A stretch of DNA of 64,000 bases, from the NCBI GenBank assembly GCA_963971535.1, contig OZ020587.1:162972491-163036490 (forward strand), in the 5' to 3' direction. Each line of letters starts with the position of its first letter. The first letter of the stretch is position 1. The notes below the pieces were generated by a model. It had not been told where the DNA came from. It ran no database searches and saw only the letters and a program-made list of their open reading frames with translations. Of the stretch, positions 1-12,000 are shown piece by piece. Origin of the DNA: Notolepis coatsorum. Taxonomy: Eukaryota > Chordata > Actinopteri > Aulopiformes > Paralepididae. The position numbers and the translations under genes were made by a program.

Positions 1-14
1 AGGGCTACGTTATC

Positions 15-98
<84 letters not shown>
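15..98. repeat. (TAA)n microsatellite
   Basis: About 28 uninterrupted TAA units. It abuts a reverse-oriented LINE-like tail (TATAGCACTTTTC motif just downstream), so it probably grew from that element's ATT-rich 3' terminus. Confidence 0.95.
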
Positions 99-99
<1 letters not shown>

Positions 100-480
100 T
101 TTACTTGTATAGCACTTTTCATACAGAAGTTGCGGTTCAAAGTGCTTCACAACAGTACAAAAAAATACAGGCATAAGCAAGCATAAAAAAGATAGAGAGG
201 TACAGTAGCAAGGTAAGGTAAATATATTTGTCACATATAAGGTACATGTACATGACAGTGAAATGCTTGGTTCTGTATGAGCCCCCTGAGACTGTGCTCC
301 ATACAGTTAAAAAAAAAGTAAAAGAAGAATAAAGACCAAACACTATACAAGAAAACATACAAAACTAAAGTATACAAAATGCAAAAACAAAAATGCAAAA
401 ATATCTTCTCAGTGACTCACAATCCAAAGTGCCTTTAGGGAGCTGCAACCTCTTATTAAGAGTCTCTAGATCCTGAGGAG
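99..480 (-). repeat. Nested LINE 3' tails, reverse orientation
   Basis: Two tail-like segments are visible. The first, at 99-160, has the TATAGCACTTTTC...AAAGTGCTTCAC pattern seen again near 5180. The second, at 215-275, has a TTTGTCACATATAAGGTACATG...CAGTGAAATGC pattern that resembles the Rex1-like tail at 33190-33230. No coding remnant is recognisable. Family assignment is by resemblance within this window only. Confidence 0.4.
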
Positions 481-1060
481 TGGTTCAAGAGTGCCTTTTG
501 ACAGATACAGGGCGCTGGTGAGGCCAGCAGCCAGGAGCAGGAGCAGGAGCAGAGGACCGGCGTGTGGGTAGCAGGGCTCCGGTTAGCTCATTGACCGTGT
601 GGCGGTGGTGGCAGTAGAGACGGAGGAGGTGTGATCCATCCTGGGGTGCAAAGTGTCTGTGAGCCCCTGAGTCTCTCTCCGCCTCCTTTTATAAGGAGAG
701 GAGGGACCCGGCCAGGCGGGATCCTGCTGAGCGCTGCCTTCCGCTCTGCCCTCAGGGGGGGGGGGGGGCTGGGATATACGTTTACAACACTCTGGGGGAC
801 GTTCAGAGACTCCATCCAAAGGTCCGGGTGAAATGTGTCTGTTTCAGACACACACAAAGGGGAAAAGAGGGGGAGGCCATTTGTGCAGAGACTGAGGGAA
901 TTGAATGGGGAGAAATCCACAGGTCAACAAAGACCACCGAGATTAGATTAGATTCAAATGCCTAAAAGATACATACTACAGACCAGATCGACGTTGTAAA
1001 TAAGAAACCTGTTCTTAATGTTTTATCTGGCTAAATAAAGGTTAAATAAATAAAGATAAG
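481..1060. other. Non-coding stretch with G-run and a SINE/LINE-like tail
   Basis: This is a GC-richer segment with a GGAGCA short repeat (535-555) and a 12-base G run near 757. At 1008-1056 an AATAAG...TTAAATAAAGGTTAAATAAA motif resembles a retroposon 3' end, and its reverse complement recurs at 20225-20280. The short frames here have no recognisable domain and are not called. Confidence 0.4.
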
Positions 1061-1663
1061 TAAATGGAAGATTGCTCCACTTCTACAAGGTCCATTTGCA
1101 TGTTCTTGATATCTAGGGACATCTATGGATCTCAAGGAATGTATTCACAGAAATGTGTCAGAAATAGTGTGTCTGTTACTAGGCTTGAGTAAATTGTGAT
1201 GAACCAAAGGAGAATATCAATTTTTTTTCTTCTTTGACGGTGAATAACACCATGCTAAAAATGACCAGACATGAAAAATTGCCACTGAGCTCATTCAGCA
1301 TCTTCTTGAGATCACGTGTACAAAGAACCGAAGCAAATGAATAAAGGGAAGATGATTAAACAGGAGATTTTTGTAGAGACAGTACTGAATTCTGCCATCC
1401 GGACACATGCAATTTGAAATATGATTATTAAAGAATATAGAATATCAGGCCTATAAATGACCTTAGTATCGCCAAGTTGCACATATGTGTAACACTTCCT
1501 CCGGGGGACCAGGACCCAGACATTCACATTCACAACCCCCCATCAATAACCCTCAGAACATAACATTGCCAACCGGTGGGCTGATGCAGATCTGGCATCA
1601 GCTCACACACCAACTCATTATTATTTATTGTCACTCAGTTGTGTTTGTTATGTGTATTATCTG

Positions 1664-1672
<9 letters not shown>
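1061..1672. other. No feature recognised
   Basis: AT-rich sequence without a recognisable gene, tandem repeat or terminal repeat. Confidence 0.4.
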
Positions 1673-1699
<27 letters not shown>

Positions 1700-1700
1700 C
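1673..1700. repeat. (GTT)n microsatellite
   Basis: Short perfect GTT run of about nine units. The surrounding 1701-2040 holds no recognised feature. Confidence 0.9.
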
Positions 1701-2044
1701 TCCACTGTGTTAGTCTTGTGTTCCCCTGTCTGTGGTTTGTAAATATGTGTTAGTCTGGTTGTTTAATTGTTATTGTTTTCCCAGTATACTCTGTGTTCGG
1801 TTGGTTCTGTCTATCACACCTGTGTCCTGTTTGTAATTACCCTCTGTGTCTATCAGTGTCTTGTCAATTAGTCTGTGTATATTAGTGTTGTCTGCAGTGG
1901 TGCAGTCGTAATATGGGCCAAGGCCAAACGCCACGTGCACGCGCGCTGCCGCGCGCACGTGCATACATGTCTCTCTCCTCTTTCATGAGTCGGAGTTGGG
2001 GACGAGACGGGCGGTCTTTTGTCACATAACACACGCCCAACACT

Positions 2045-2238
<194 letters not shown>

Positions 2239-2697
2239 TTGCATAATAATAGGATGCGCGCACTTGCCTCAGTGACGAAGCCCAAACGTCGTTTGACCGC
2301 GTATGCCCAGCACTGCACCCCTGGTTGTCTGTCCTGCCCTCCTGTGCGCGATCATTGCTAAATGTTACCTTTGTATGTCAGTCGTGTTTTTGTCTTGTGA
2401 AGTAAACTGTTCATCACCACGTCGACTTCTGTCTCATTATACTCTGCCACCTGGGTTCATCACCATGCCGAAGAAGCGTACTAATCGTAACACATATGGA
2501 TCGGGCCAAATCTCCCATTTCCAATGGCAGAGTTCAATTTGGATGGCGGCGTGCATTTCTTAGCGTCAATATTCGCCTTTTTCCGACTCGATTTCTATAA
2601 CTCATATTTCACTACTAACACTTTAACCTCTTGCAACATGCACTTTGGTGACCTCTAGCAGCTTGGGTGTGCATCTTTTTTAATACAATATATATAT
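2239..2697. other. No feature recognised
   Basis: Unique-looking sequence. An 86-residue frame across it has no recognisable domain, and I do not call it. Confidence 0.35.
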
Positions 2698-2800
2698 TAG
2701 GGCTGACCCCTATTAGTCGAATAGTCAACTAATCGATCGAAAGGAGCCGTAGTCGACTACCAACCTATTAGTCAAATAAAAAAAATAAAAAATAAAAAGA
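2698..2800. mobile_element. Possible hAT-type transposon end
   Basis: The motif TAGGGCTGACCCC followed by interleaved TAGTCGA/CGACTA inverted words is typical of terminal regions of non-autonomous hAT-like elements in fish. The partner terminus is not evident, so the extent is unknown. Confidence 0.35.
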
Positions 2801-4320
2801 TTATTATTATTATAATAATTTTTTTATCATTCTTTCCAAAAGAAAAGAGGCCACACATACCAGAGGCTAACTGCCTAAGAAAACAGGCACAGAGGCACTG
2901 AAAGAGGATTTCACCCATCTAATGAACACACTAGACTAGACAAATATCAAGATGTATCCATCAGTGGACCAATTGCATGCTTTTGCAGCGGACAAGAAGC
3001 CTTCCGTCGACTCCTTCAGACATTAAGCACCCCCACAGTCCAAATGAAATGATAATTATATATATATTTTTTTTTATTAAAAAATGAAACTTTTGTATCG
3101 CTCCTAATCACTCATTTCTGAACAGGTTTTTATGAAATTTGGACATGTACTACACGAGACTTCAGGCTATGGACCTGAAGGGTGTCTTTTCAGCCATACC
3201 AATTTTTGGGGAAATACTATTTCTGGACTACTAACTACTACAGAAAAACGTGAGTAACAAGTTTTTCTACAACTCAAGTTCAGGCCTATGTTACTCTATT
3301 TCATCAGCACTAAAAGTGAATTTTCTTTATTGTATCAGAGACTTCAGAATGTCATAGTTCAAAAGAGACCAGGCTCATGCATGTGCTATAATATAAAGTA
3401 TAGTATTTTGGTTTGCAAAATAGTCTGAGATCCCAAAAGTGCAATACCGGCCGCATCCTACCAGGCGGCGGTATCGAGCACCCTTTGAAACTCTGTGTCT
3501 TGGGCTGTGCGTCGATTATATTGGTCCGGGCGGACTTTTCCATGTCGGGCAAGGAAATCGGTTGTCCCGATTGGCTTGAGGAGCGTCAAATGCTCCAGAT
3601 GGATGATGTATGGCGGATTATGTTGGTGACACGATCAACACCAATACTGGGACTCGCGATCAGATAATTGGAATATTCTTTTTGGGGCACATCCTAGTCA
3701 AGGTAAGGGCTATATGATATCAATCTTGCGTTTATCAAAGCATGCCTTCATTGGGTTCCGAGCGTATGTGTGTAACGCTATCCATAACGTATTCCGTTGG
3801 TGACGATCAAAGCATAAAAAAACGCCAATGTATTTAGTATAATACACGTTGGGGGCTATTACCAGCCTCCCATGAATTACCCTAGACCGCTCTAAAACCA
3901 TACTTATATTCACCACGGTATAAAACGGGAATGTATGGATGATTTTTTTTTCTTTTTCACATATTGAACGATAGATACTCGATGTCAAATGGGCAATAGT
4001 ATTGTATCCATAGCTATAATATATAATATAGTTATAGCCCTGCAAACACCGCCATGTATTCCTATACTTTAGAACGCTGGCCTTTTAACCACACAGTACA
4101 CATCGCCCTCTGGCGCTGATTGAGTTAAGAGGTATACTGGGTATAAAATATATAAATTAGTACCACTACTACTACTGAATAATAGTGCTAATCAGATTAA
4201 TTAAGGTACAGTGATGCAGGTATAAAGACACTATGGTAGTAAATGGGGTATATTTTCAAAAACACAGCAGAGCAAACCAGTACAAGAAAAGTACATACTA
4301 TAACCGTGACAGGTCCAGTT
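2801..4320. other. Intergenic; faint MITE similarity near 3960-4130
   Basis: No gene is recognised. The stretch ending GTTATAGCCCTGCAA (about 4031-4045) also occurs in the piggyBac-like MITE at about 60210, and both have nearby GCCCTCTGGCGC/GCGCCATCTGG words and TTAA. This may be a decayed relative of that MITE. Short frames at 3413-4045 on both strands show no domain. Confidence 0.3.
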
Positions 4321-4493
4321 TCATGAATCAATAAATTAATTACTATGTAAAACACAAGTTACACTGCTATAGCTATGTTATTGCTATTACATTTACATTT
4401 AGTCATTTAGCTGAACACTTTTATCCAAAGCGACTTAGTAAGATTGTTCATCAAAGAGTGTCGAGCTTAGGTGTTACACTCTGAGTACATAGT
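4321..4493 (-). mobile_element. L2-type LINE 3' tail
   Basis: The segment reads as the reverse complement of the 3' end of the L2 LINE at 25.9-28.9 kb (TTACATTTAGTCATTTAGCTG...ATCCAAAGCG). Flanking sequence (CACTGCTATAGCTATG) matches the copy at 29605-29690, so the two loci derive from one longer repeat. No coding part is present. Confidence 0.75.
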
Positions 4494-5010
4494 ACTGTAT
4501 AGACATATTAGCATGATAGGTAGTAGACAGTATAAGTACAGTAGCATAGTAGTATAGACATATTAGCATGATAGGTAGTAGACAGTATAAGTACAGTAGC
4601 ATAGTAGTATAGACATATTAGCATGATAGGTAGTAGACAGTATAAGTATAGTAGCATAGTAGTATAGACATATTAGCATGATAGGTAGTAGACAGTATAA
4701 GTACAGTAGCGTAGTAGTATAGACATATTAGCATAGTAGTATAGACATATTAGCATGATAGGTAGTAGTATAAGTATAGTAGCATAGTAGTATATAGACA
4801 TAATAGCATGATAGGTAGTAGTATAAGTATAGTAGCATAGTAGTATATAGACATAATAGCATGATAGGTATTAGTATAAGTATAGTAGCATAGTAGTATA
4901 GACATATTAGCATGATAGGTAGTAGTGTAAGTATAGTAGCATAGTAGTTTAGACATATTAGCATGATAGGTACTGTAGTAGTATAAGTATAGTAGCACAG
5001 TAGTATAGAC
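4494..5010. repeat. Minisatellite derived from L2 3' UTR
   Basis: About ten degenerate units of 45-60 bp built from TAGTATAGACATATTAGC, ATGATAGGTAGTAG and TATAAGTATAGTAGCA. The words resemble the reversed L2 3' UTR seen near 7290 and 18900-18970 (GCATAGTAGTAGAGAG, GACATGTTAGTATATTAGG). An independent array of the same unit lies at 29826-30170. Apparent reading frames are repeat translations. Confidence 0.85.
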
Positions 5011-5084
5011 GTGCTCCACACAACATACTACAACCGTGACATGTCTTCTTCAGGGAGCGTGTGCTCCACACAACATACTACAAC
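5011..5084. repeat. Short direct duplication
   Basis: The words GTGCTCCACACAACATACTA and CAACC occur twice, at about 5010 and 5060, separated by a short TCTTCTTCAGGGAGC segment. Confidence 0.7.
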
Positions 5085-5085
5085 C

Positions 5086-5171
<86 letters not shown>
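5085..5171. repeat. (AAT)n microsatellite
   Basis: About 29 AAT/ATA units preceding a reverse-oriented retroposon tail. Confidence 0.95.
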
Positions 5172-5395
5172 TCATTACATTTATACAGCGCTTTTTATAG
5201 ACACTCAAAGCGCTCCCCACAATCTAGGGTGGAAATTGCCTCCTTCACCACCACTGGTAGCACCCAACCTTGGGCTATGCAGCAGGCTCAATGCCTGCCA
5301 TACGCTGGCACCAGGCACACATCACACGACACACTGGCACCAGGCACACATCACACTACACACTGGCTGAACGGCTCAGGAGACAGGGATTGATA
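5172..5395 (-). mobile_element. Reverse-oriented retroposon tail
   Basis: The pattern TACAGCGCTTTTTATAGACA followed by CTCAAAGCGCT is a common fish retroposon 3' region read in reverse, with the AAT run as its tail. A short CTGGCACCAGGCACACATCAC unit is duplicated at 5307-5360. Family not assigned. Confidence 0.45.
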
Positions 5396-5400
5396 TCACT

Positions 5401-5480
5401 CAATTAAGATAAGATAAGATAAGATAAGATATTCCTTTATTGATCCCCTTGGGGAAATTCAGGCATCATAGCAGCATGGG
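5401..5480 (-). mobile_element. LINE 3' tail with (AAGAT)n
   Basis: AAGAT repeats are followed by ATTCCTTTATTGATCCCCTT and GGGGAAATTCAGG. Reversed, this is the GGGGATCAATAAAGGAATATCTT-type terminus of fish LINEs (Rex-type, tentative). A near-identical copy lies at 30781-30850. Confidence 0.55.
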
Positions 5481-5985
5481 GGGGAGGGGGGAGGGGTACA
5501 GGTAGTAAAACAACACAGTATACAGGTAGTAAAAGACAACACAGGCAGTGTAAACAATTTGATCAATATGGTCAATATAATTTACAATTTATAATTTAAG
5601 GGGAAGGGATGATTAGGTGGCCCTGATGTCAGAGACCTGATTGGGAATTTGGCCAGGAACGTCGGGGAACCCCCCCTACTCTTTGCATAAGCGCCCTGGG
5701 TTCTTTAACGACCAAATTCATTCAGGTCTTCTTCAGGGAGCATGTGTGCAACATGTAATAATTATATATATATATCTATATCAACTGCAATCAAACCACT
5801 TTCACCTGTGCAAACGAACGCTAAACGTTATCGGCTGCAGGTGATGGTTTAACAGACCTATAAAATGTCACTTACAGTGGTTGTAGATCATGTGAGCTAG
5901 AGGTTATACTGTCCTGAACTGCACAGAATTTTGCACTAAATCTGCTTTTAGCTTCTGTGCCCCCTGACACGTGGAAAAGCACCTT
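5481..5985. other. No gene recognised
   Basis: G-rich run at 5479-5497, a short TATATA run near 5765, otherwise unremarkable sequence. No supported coding region. Confidence 0.4.
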
Positions 5986-5998
5986 AAAACTCAATACT

Positions 5999-6487
5999 GT
6001 AAGGCGGCTGGGTGGCGCAGCGGTCTAAGCGCTCTTCACCAACGCAAGAGACACCGGTATCGAATCCGGCTGTCAGTGTTGCCTCCGGCTCAGCCGGCCT
6101 GCGGCTGTCATACTGGTTCAATTGGCAGAGTCAGCGGGAAGGAAGCCGGTGGGGTGGTATTCTGGTCGTTGTAAACAGCGACTCCTACAGGTCGGTCAGG
6201 GCGCCTGCACAGCAAAGAAGGGATATGTTGAAGGTAGTGTGACCTCCCACGCGTTACACTCTACACCAATGAGAGTCCGCGCTGGCAGGTGAAAAGAGAT
6301 TGCTGGCTGTCTCCTATATGACGGAGGAAGCATCTGTTAGACTTCAGGACTCCCTAGACCGACCAGTGGGTGGCAAATGCCAGCAACGACCAGGAAGGGG
6401 AGGGGGGAATTGGCATAACGACGAAAATTGGGATGGGAGAAAATCAGAGAAAAACTGGAGAAAAAGTGGAAAAAAAAAACGAAAAAA
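5999..6487 (+). mobile_element. tRNA-derived SINE with target-site duplication
   Basis: A complete-looking short interspersed element of about 490 bp. The 5' head has a pol III box A (TGGCGCAGCGG, 6013-6023) and a box B-like GGTATCGAATCC (6056-6067) at tRNA-like spacing. A unique body follows, ending in an A-rich tract (6456-6487). The 13-bp direct repeat AAAACTCAATACT flanks it at 5986-5998 and 6488-6500, the hallmark of target-primed insertion. A functional tRNA is unlikely because the 3' half does not fold back to the acceptor and no anticodon arm is evident. The tail resembles no LINE in this window, so its mobilising partner is unknown. Confidence 0.85.
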
Positions 6488-6500
6488 AAAACTCAATACT

Positions 6501-6891
6501 CTAGTAGTATCCATCGGTCAGTTTACATCTATAACAGCCAAACATTTCACCTCAATCTGTAGTTGTTTTGATTGTTTTTATATTGTTTTTGTTCCTCTCG
6601 ACATCATTGTAAATCAGAGACTGCTCTCAATGGTCTTTCGAGATTAAATAAAGATTGAATGAATTACTTAATTGGTCTTCTATTCAAACAGTTAATTCAC
6701 TCAAGATTGTAATTGTGTTTTTTTTGGTCTCTTCATTTTGAAACTATGAAAATAAAATCAGTAGGCCTACGGACATTTTGACTGATGGGGACATGCTGTC
6801 ACTTGATTTTAACTTTAAGACTATTAATTCATTCACATAATACTGAGAGAAAAAAATAACGTAATCCCTCGGAGTCCCACCATGACATGAC
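6501..6891. other. Retroposon-like tail, then unremarkable sequence
   Basis: 6600-6660 has a GAGACTGCTCTCAATGG...GATTAAATAAAGATTGAATG ending typical of retroposon 3' termini. The rest to 6891 has no recognised feature. Confidence 0.35.
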
Positions 6892-7059
6892 GTGAACGGG
6901 TGGATAGCATTGTTAGCATTCCTCACCGGAAACAAGCTAACCGCTGTGTGAACGGGTGGTTAGCATTGTTAGCATTCCTCACCGGAAACAAGCTAACCGC
7001 TGTGTGAACGGGTGGTTAGCATTGTTAGCATTCCTCACCGGAAACAAGCTAACCGCTGT
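6892..7059. repeat. Tandem repeat, 3 x 56 bp
   Basis: Three almost identical 56-bp units starting at 6892, 6948 and 7004, each with GTGAACGGGTGG and ending AAGCTAACCGCTGT. Unit 1 differs at one position (GGATAGC versus GGTTAGC). Confidence 0.95.
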
Positions 7060-7305
7060 ACCGACAAGGGAACCGTAGAACAAACAGAAACATTTCTTAT
7101 CACAATGTGACGAGCAGAATATCTGGGGTAGAGAAATATTTACATTTACATTTTGTCATTTAGCTGACACTTTTATCCAAAGCGTCTTACAAGTTCTGTA
7201 CGACAAGTCAGCAGGAAGGGTACAACTCTTACAGCTGAGTAACAATGTTCATCAAACAGTGCTGAAACTTGGGTGCTGCAGTGTTGAGTGCATAGTAGTA
7301 GAGAG
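7060..7305 (-). mobile_element. L2-type LINE tail, target of Gypsy 1
   Basis: From about 7142 this is a reversed L2 3' end (TTACATTTACATTTTGTC, then the GACAAGTCAGCAGGAAGG words). It is interrupted at 7305 by Gypsy element 1. L2-like words (AGAGTGCATGATAG, CAGTAAGAAGGTT) resume beyond 18370, so the LTR element landed inside this tail. 7060-7141 holds nothing recognised. Confidence 0.75.
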
Positions 7306-7355
7306 TAGATGTTACAGGTACCAGGATATGGCACCTGATAGCAGAGATATGTTTA

Positions 7356-7438
7356 ACCTATGAAACAGGTTGTAGTTAATCATTTGACAAAGGAAAGGTG
7401 CAGACACGATGTTATTGACTCTGGCTCCTCCCGGTTGT
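7356..7438. repeat. 83-bp direct repeat within the LTR (4 copies)
   Basis: An 83-bp block beginning ACCTATGAAACAGG and ending CCGGTTGT lies near both ends of each LTR, at 7356, 8685, 16733 and 18044. Three copies are identical and the fourth has one base deleted. Such a duplicated block inside an LTR is unusual; it may be an old duplication or a functional enhancer or terminator pair. Confidence 0.9.
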
Positions 7439-8171
7439 ATATTTCAACAACATTTATTCATTCAATGGAATAATCAATCAATCATCATCATCATTGTATC
7501 ATCATTGTATCATCATTGTATCATCATTGTATAATCATTGTATCATCATTGTATCATCATCCAGTTCAATTCGTTACATTACTTCAATACATTCAATTAT
7601 AATCCCATACTTGTTATTAATTCAAAAGCATATTCATCATTGCAACACACATTCTACCCTTTTAGGATACCCTGGTTCACTTCAATAGCATTTTCCTTTT
7701 AAATGTAGTTATCCAGTATTATATACTGTACATTGTGATTACTTATGTCTTTATACATATTTGGCGTCTTAAATATAAGCACGTGAGAAGAGAAACATTA
7801 TCCTGTTAACCTCTGTCTAGACATGTCTAGGCATGTTGGAAGGGACCATAGTATGTCTTTTAACCAACACTGTCATTCTCATTGTCTGTCAAACAATTCC
7901 TTAAATCACCAATAAGTGTTACCTTTATCATCAGTCACTTATCATCAGTCATATCCACTATTCTCTAGTATACCGAAATACCTCCACACCTCAGTGTTAT
8001 CCATAGTTGTGTTCCTGTCTCAAGTTCTATTGAAACTCAAATGTGCACTGAAAGTACATTTATATATATATTTGTATCGGGCCGTTCTCAACCCTACTAG
8101 GAATTTGCTAAACCGTGACCATGGTATAACTCAAGGGAATAGATTTATATTTACATTTAACTGAGGGCGCA

Positions 8172-8295
<124 letters not shown>

Positions 8296-9079
8296 ATGTG
8301 GTACAGCCCCGGTGTTTAGCTACCTTCTTGGTAGGGTAAGCTAAAGTACTTTCCCTCTAACCATCTTGTACACAATATACACATTTACTACACAGCAATT
8401 CAACCCAACACAGTATGTATTTCAAAACATAAACCTTTATAATCCCCTTGGAGATACTTAACTTCGACACGTTAGTGCTTAAATGGACAATTGTGTTCCA
8501 ACACTATTTAAATGTACCAACGAAACGTGGCGCCATCAATAGACGGTCTGCTTCTCAACCACGTTACCTGTCGTCTTAAACTTCTTAAACTTGACTCAAA
8601 CATCGACAATAGTTACTTCATTTGAACCCTCGACATTGCATGTATCCTTGTTAACCTTTATGTGTGTTTTGTAGTATATTACCCACCTATGAAACAGGTT
8701 GTAGTTAATCATTTGACAAAGGAAAGGTGCAGACACGATGTTATTGACTCTGGCTCCTCCCGGTTGTGAGGCTGAGATTGCCTCGTGCGTTCCTAAGCAC
8801 ACAGTAACGGGTCCCTGGAAGGCGAAGTCACTAAACACCAGTCCTATACCGCCACCTATTGACCAGATTATGTTAATGTCTCCCATTACATATAAATGAC
8901 TCTTCTAACTTGTTTCTGATGGAGGTAATCCTGTACCCATATGTTCACACTGTTTTGACACATAATCTAAAGATATTAACATGATACCACTTCTAGTGGG
9001 CATCACACACTCCCTGACCTTAAAAAAATGGCTCCTGACATTTCCGAAAATCACTAAATACACCCATCCAATATCACCC

Positions 9080-12000
9080 TCAGGCGTGAACCCCTAACAA
9101 ACTTCCCATGGGCGGACCGTGGGTGACGGCTGGACGGTAAGCATACTGGCCATGTCGTGGAAGGCTGTAAAAAATTGAATGCAACCATGGCATTACGAAG
9201 GGTATCAATTGATGTGGTAGTGGACTGTGGTGTGGTGCGGGCACCATCGGTGGCCACTGTACTACTGAATTCACGGTCACCTTGTTCTGCACTGACGGTT
9301 CACCTAGCATATCATACGTGAGACATTGTTTAGGCCTTCTGTCACGGGCAGACCTCCTAACCTCTGACTGGACCTGTTCTACCGGCGAGAGTGGAGGGGT
9401 TCGGAGATTGAGCTGGGCTACGGGGGAGTGAGCTTGGGGTTGGGGTTGGGCTATTGGAGAGTGAGCTTGGAAGTGGGGTTGGGGTATTGGAGAGTGAGCT
9501 TGGGAGTGGGGTTGGGGTATTGGAGAGTGAGCTTGGGAGTGGGGTTGGGGTATTGGAAAGTGAGCTTGGGGTATTGGAGAGTGAGCTCGGGGGGTCTCCC
9601 TTTCTTCTTCTTCCCCTGATTCACTAACATCTCCCTCCGGTCTGGCCAAGACAGGCAAATTCCCATCCATGTTTCCTCCCCTGTCGTCTTCACTCTCAGG
9701 GCGCAGGCCTGGCATGACTTCAGGTCGTCGTTCACGGTGTCCAAGTGATCTTTCCTCTGTCCTTTCAACAGGTATCCTTAGCCAGTATCCTTTGTCACTG
9801 TCATCATCCGAATCACTGTCATTGCTGTCCCTTGTCTCTACTTGTCTTTGTGTGTCTGACATTCTTCCTTGTCTTGGTCTGTCATTCGTTTTCTTCGCAG
9901 GGACAGTTCTGGCTGGTGGTGGAGTCATTTCCACGGGCAAATCATTTACCAGCAGTAAGAGATTTCGGTGTAGTGTTCTGGTCTTTTTCTGGTCTCCATG
10001 TTCAAGGCAGACAATGTATACTGGACTCTCAGCGAGCTGGCTTTTGACCACGTAGATCGCCTTCTCCCAGTACGATCTCAACTTGCCTGGTCCTCCACGC
10101 TGATTGAGGTTTCTCACCAGAACTCTGTCTCCTGACTGCAGCACTACTCCTTTTGTTTTCTTGTCATAAGTTACTTTTCCTCTTGCACTGGACTTTTTGC
10201 TATGTTCGCAAGCAATCCGATAGGCTTCAGACATCTTCTCAGCCCATTGCTCCGCGTATCCTCTGGGTGAGTACGGTTCCTCTTTCTTCGTTAACCCAAA
10301 CAACAGGTCAACGGGGAGGTGTGGATGACGACCGTAGAGTAGGAAAAAAGGTGAGTAACCCGTTGATTCATGTTTGGTACAGTTGTACGCGTGTAACACA
10401 TGCGGGAGGTGGTCCTTCCACCGCAATTTCTCATTTTCAGTCAATGTCCTCAACATCTGTAGTATGGTCCGATTGAGCCGCTCCGCTGGGTTGCTCTGTG
10501 GATGGTAGGGTGATGTTCTAGAGTGGCCGACCCCAGACAGCCGTTGCAGTGCTTGGAACAGTTTATTCTCAAATTCTCGACCCTGGTCGTGATGTAATTT
10601 CGAGGGATAACCGAATTTGGGTATAAAGTCATTAAAGATACGCTCTGCAGCTGTTTTTCCACTCTTGTTCTTGGTGGGGTATGCCTGGGCAAACCTTGTG
10701 AAATGGTCGATCACCACTAGGATATATTCATACCCTCCACGACTGGTTTCCAGATGTAGATAGTCGATACACACAAGTTCTAATGGGAAGTTGGAGGTAA
10801 TGCTGCCCATGGGAGCTCGGACATGGGTGACCGGCTTCTTAGACTTGATACAAGGACATCTTCGGGTCACATATTCTTCAATCTCTCTGGACATGAAAGG
10901 CCAGTAGAATCTTTCTCTTGCGAGGTGGATCACTCTTTCTGTTCCAACATGACCCATCTCATTATGTAGATGTTTCAGGGCAAGTGTTCTATATTTTACA
11001 GGGAGGACCAACTGTTGGTATTGATTGGTCTTTCTGTAAAGGAGATCATTTTCAATATGTAATCTGCTCCATTCATGAAGTAGCTTTCGGGTTGCTGCGC
11101 TTACGGTTCTTCGTACGTCGTCTGACAATTTCGTGTTCGACTCTTTCAACTCCCTGATCGTGTTGATGGCTTGGTCCTCTTTTTGGGCCTTCACCAGTTC
11201 ATCGTGACTGATTGTTTGTAGGTGTGGGTGAGACTGCTGGTTTGAGTCTGGGGACGCGATGTTGAGCGCCGCAACCCATGCCACGTCTTTCCTTTCAGCT
11301 GCTTGGCTTCCTTCCCACGTTGCTCGTACTGCTTCATTAGAGAGCTCTTCTGTGCAGGTCCTTTCATATCTCTCCATATCCAGGGGAAGGCGGGAAAGTG
11401 TGTCTGCATCTATGTTGGACTTTCCGGGTCTGTATTTGATGTCAAACCGGAAGTCTGCCAGTTCTCCAACCCACCGATGACCGACTGCATTGAGCTTGGC
11501 AGTACTCATTACATAGGTCAACGGGTTGTTGTCGGTGTAGATAGTAAAGTGTGGGGCATAATACAGGTAGTCACGGAATTTCACACACACAGCCCATTTC
11601 AATGCAAGGAACTCCAATTTCCCACTGTGCATATGGTAATTTCGTTCGGCTGGTGACAATGTTCTTGACCCGTACCCGATGACTCTCAGTTTTCCATCTT
11701 GATGTTGATACAGAACAGCTCCCAGGCCTTGGTCGGAGGCATCCGTGTGCAACCTGAAGGGTAGGTTGAAATCAGGATATGCCAAGACAGGGGGGTTTGT
11801 GAGAAGGTCAATCAGTTGTTCAAGTGCTCTCTGCTGTTCCGTGGTCCACTCTATGGGCTCTCTGGAGGGCAACTGGGGGCGTTTGATGTTCTTACTCCGC
11901 GCTGGGGCTGGGGTCTTTCCTGGCTTGATTTGGAGTAGCTCGTAGATGGGTCTGGCAATTCGGGAAAAATCCTGAATGTATGAACGGAAATATCCCAGGA

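Noticed and set aside
4494..5010. CRISPR array
   Set aside because: Units are contiguous and degenerate with no unique spacers, and the genome is clearly eukaryotic.
6003..6075. Functional tRNA gene
   Set aside because: Box A and B are present, but there is no acceptor-stem pairing or recognisable anticodon arm, and the flanking 13-bp duplication identifies a SINE.
9008..9450. Envelope gene downstream of Gypsy 1 pol
   Set aside because: The short region before the 3' LTR has no room for one, and the pol C-terminal tail shows no signal peptide or fusion-like segment.
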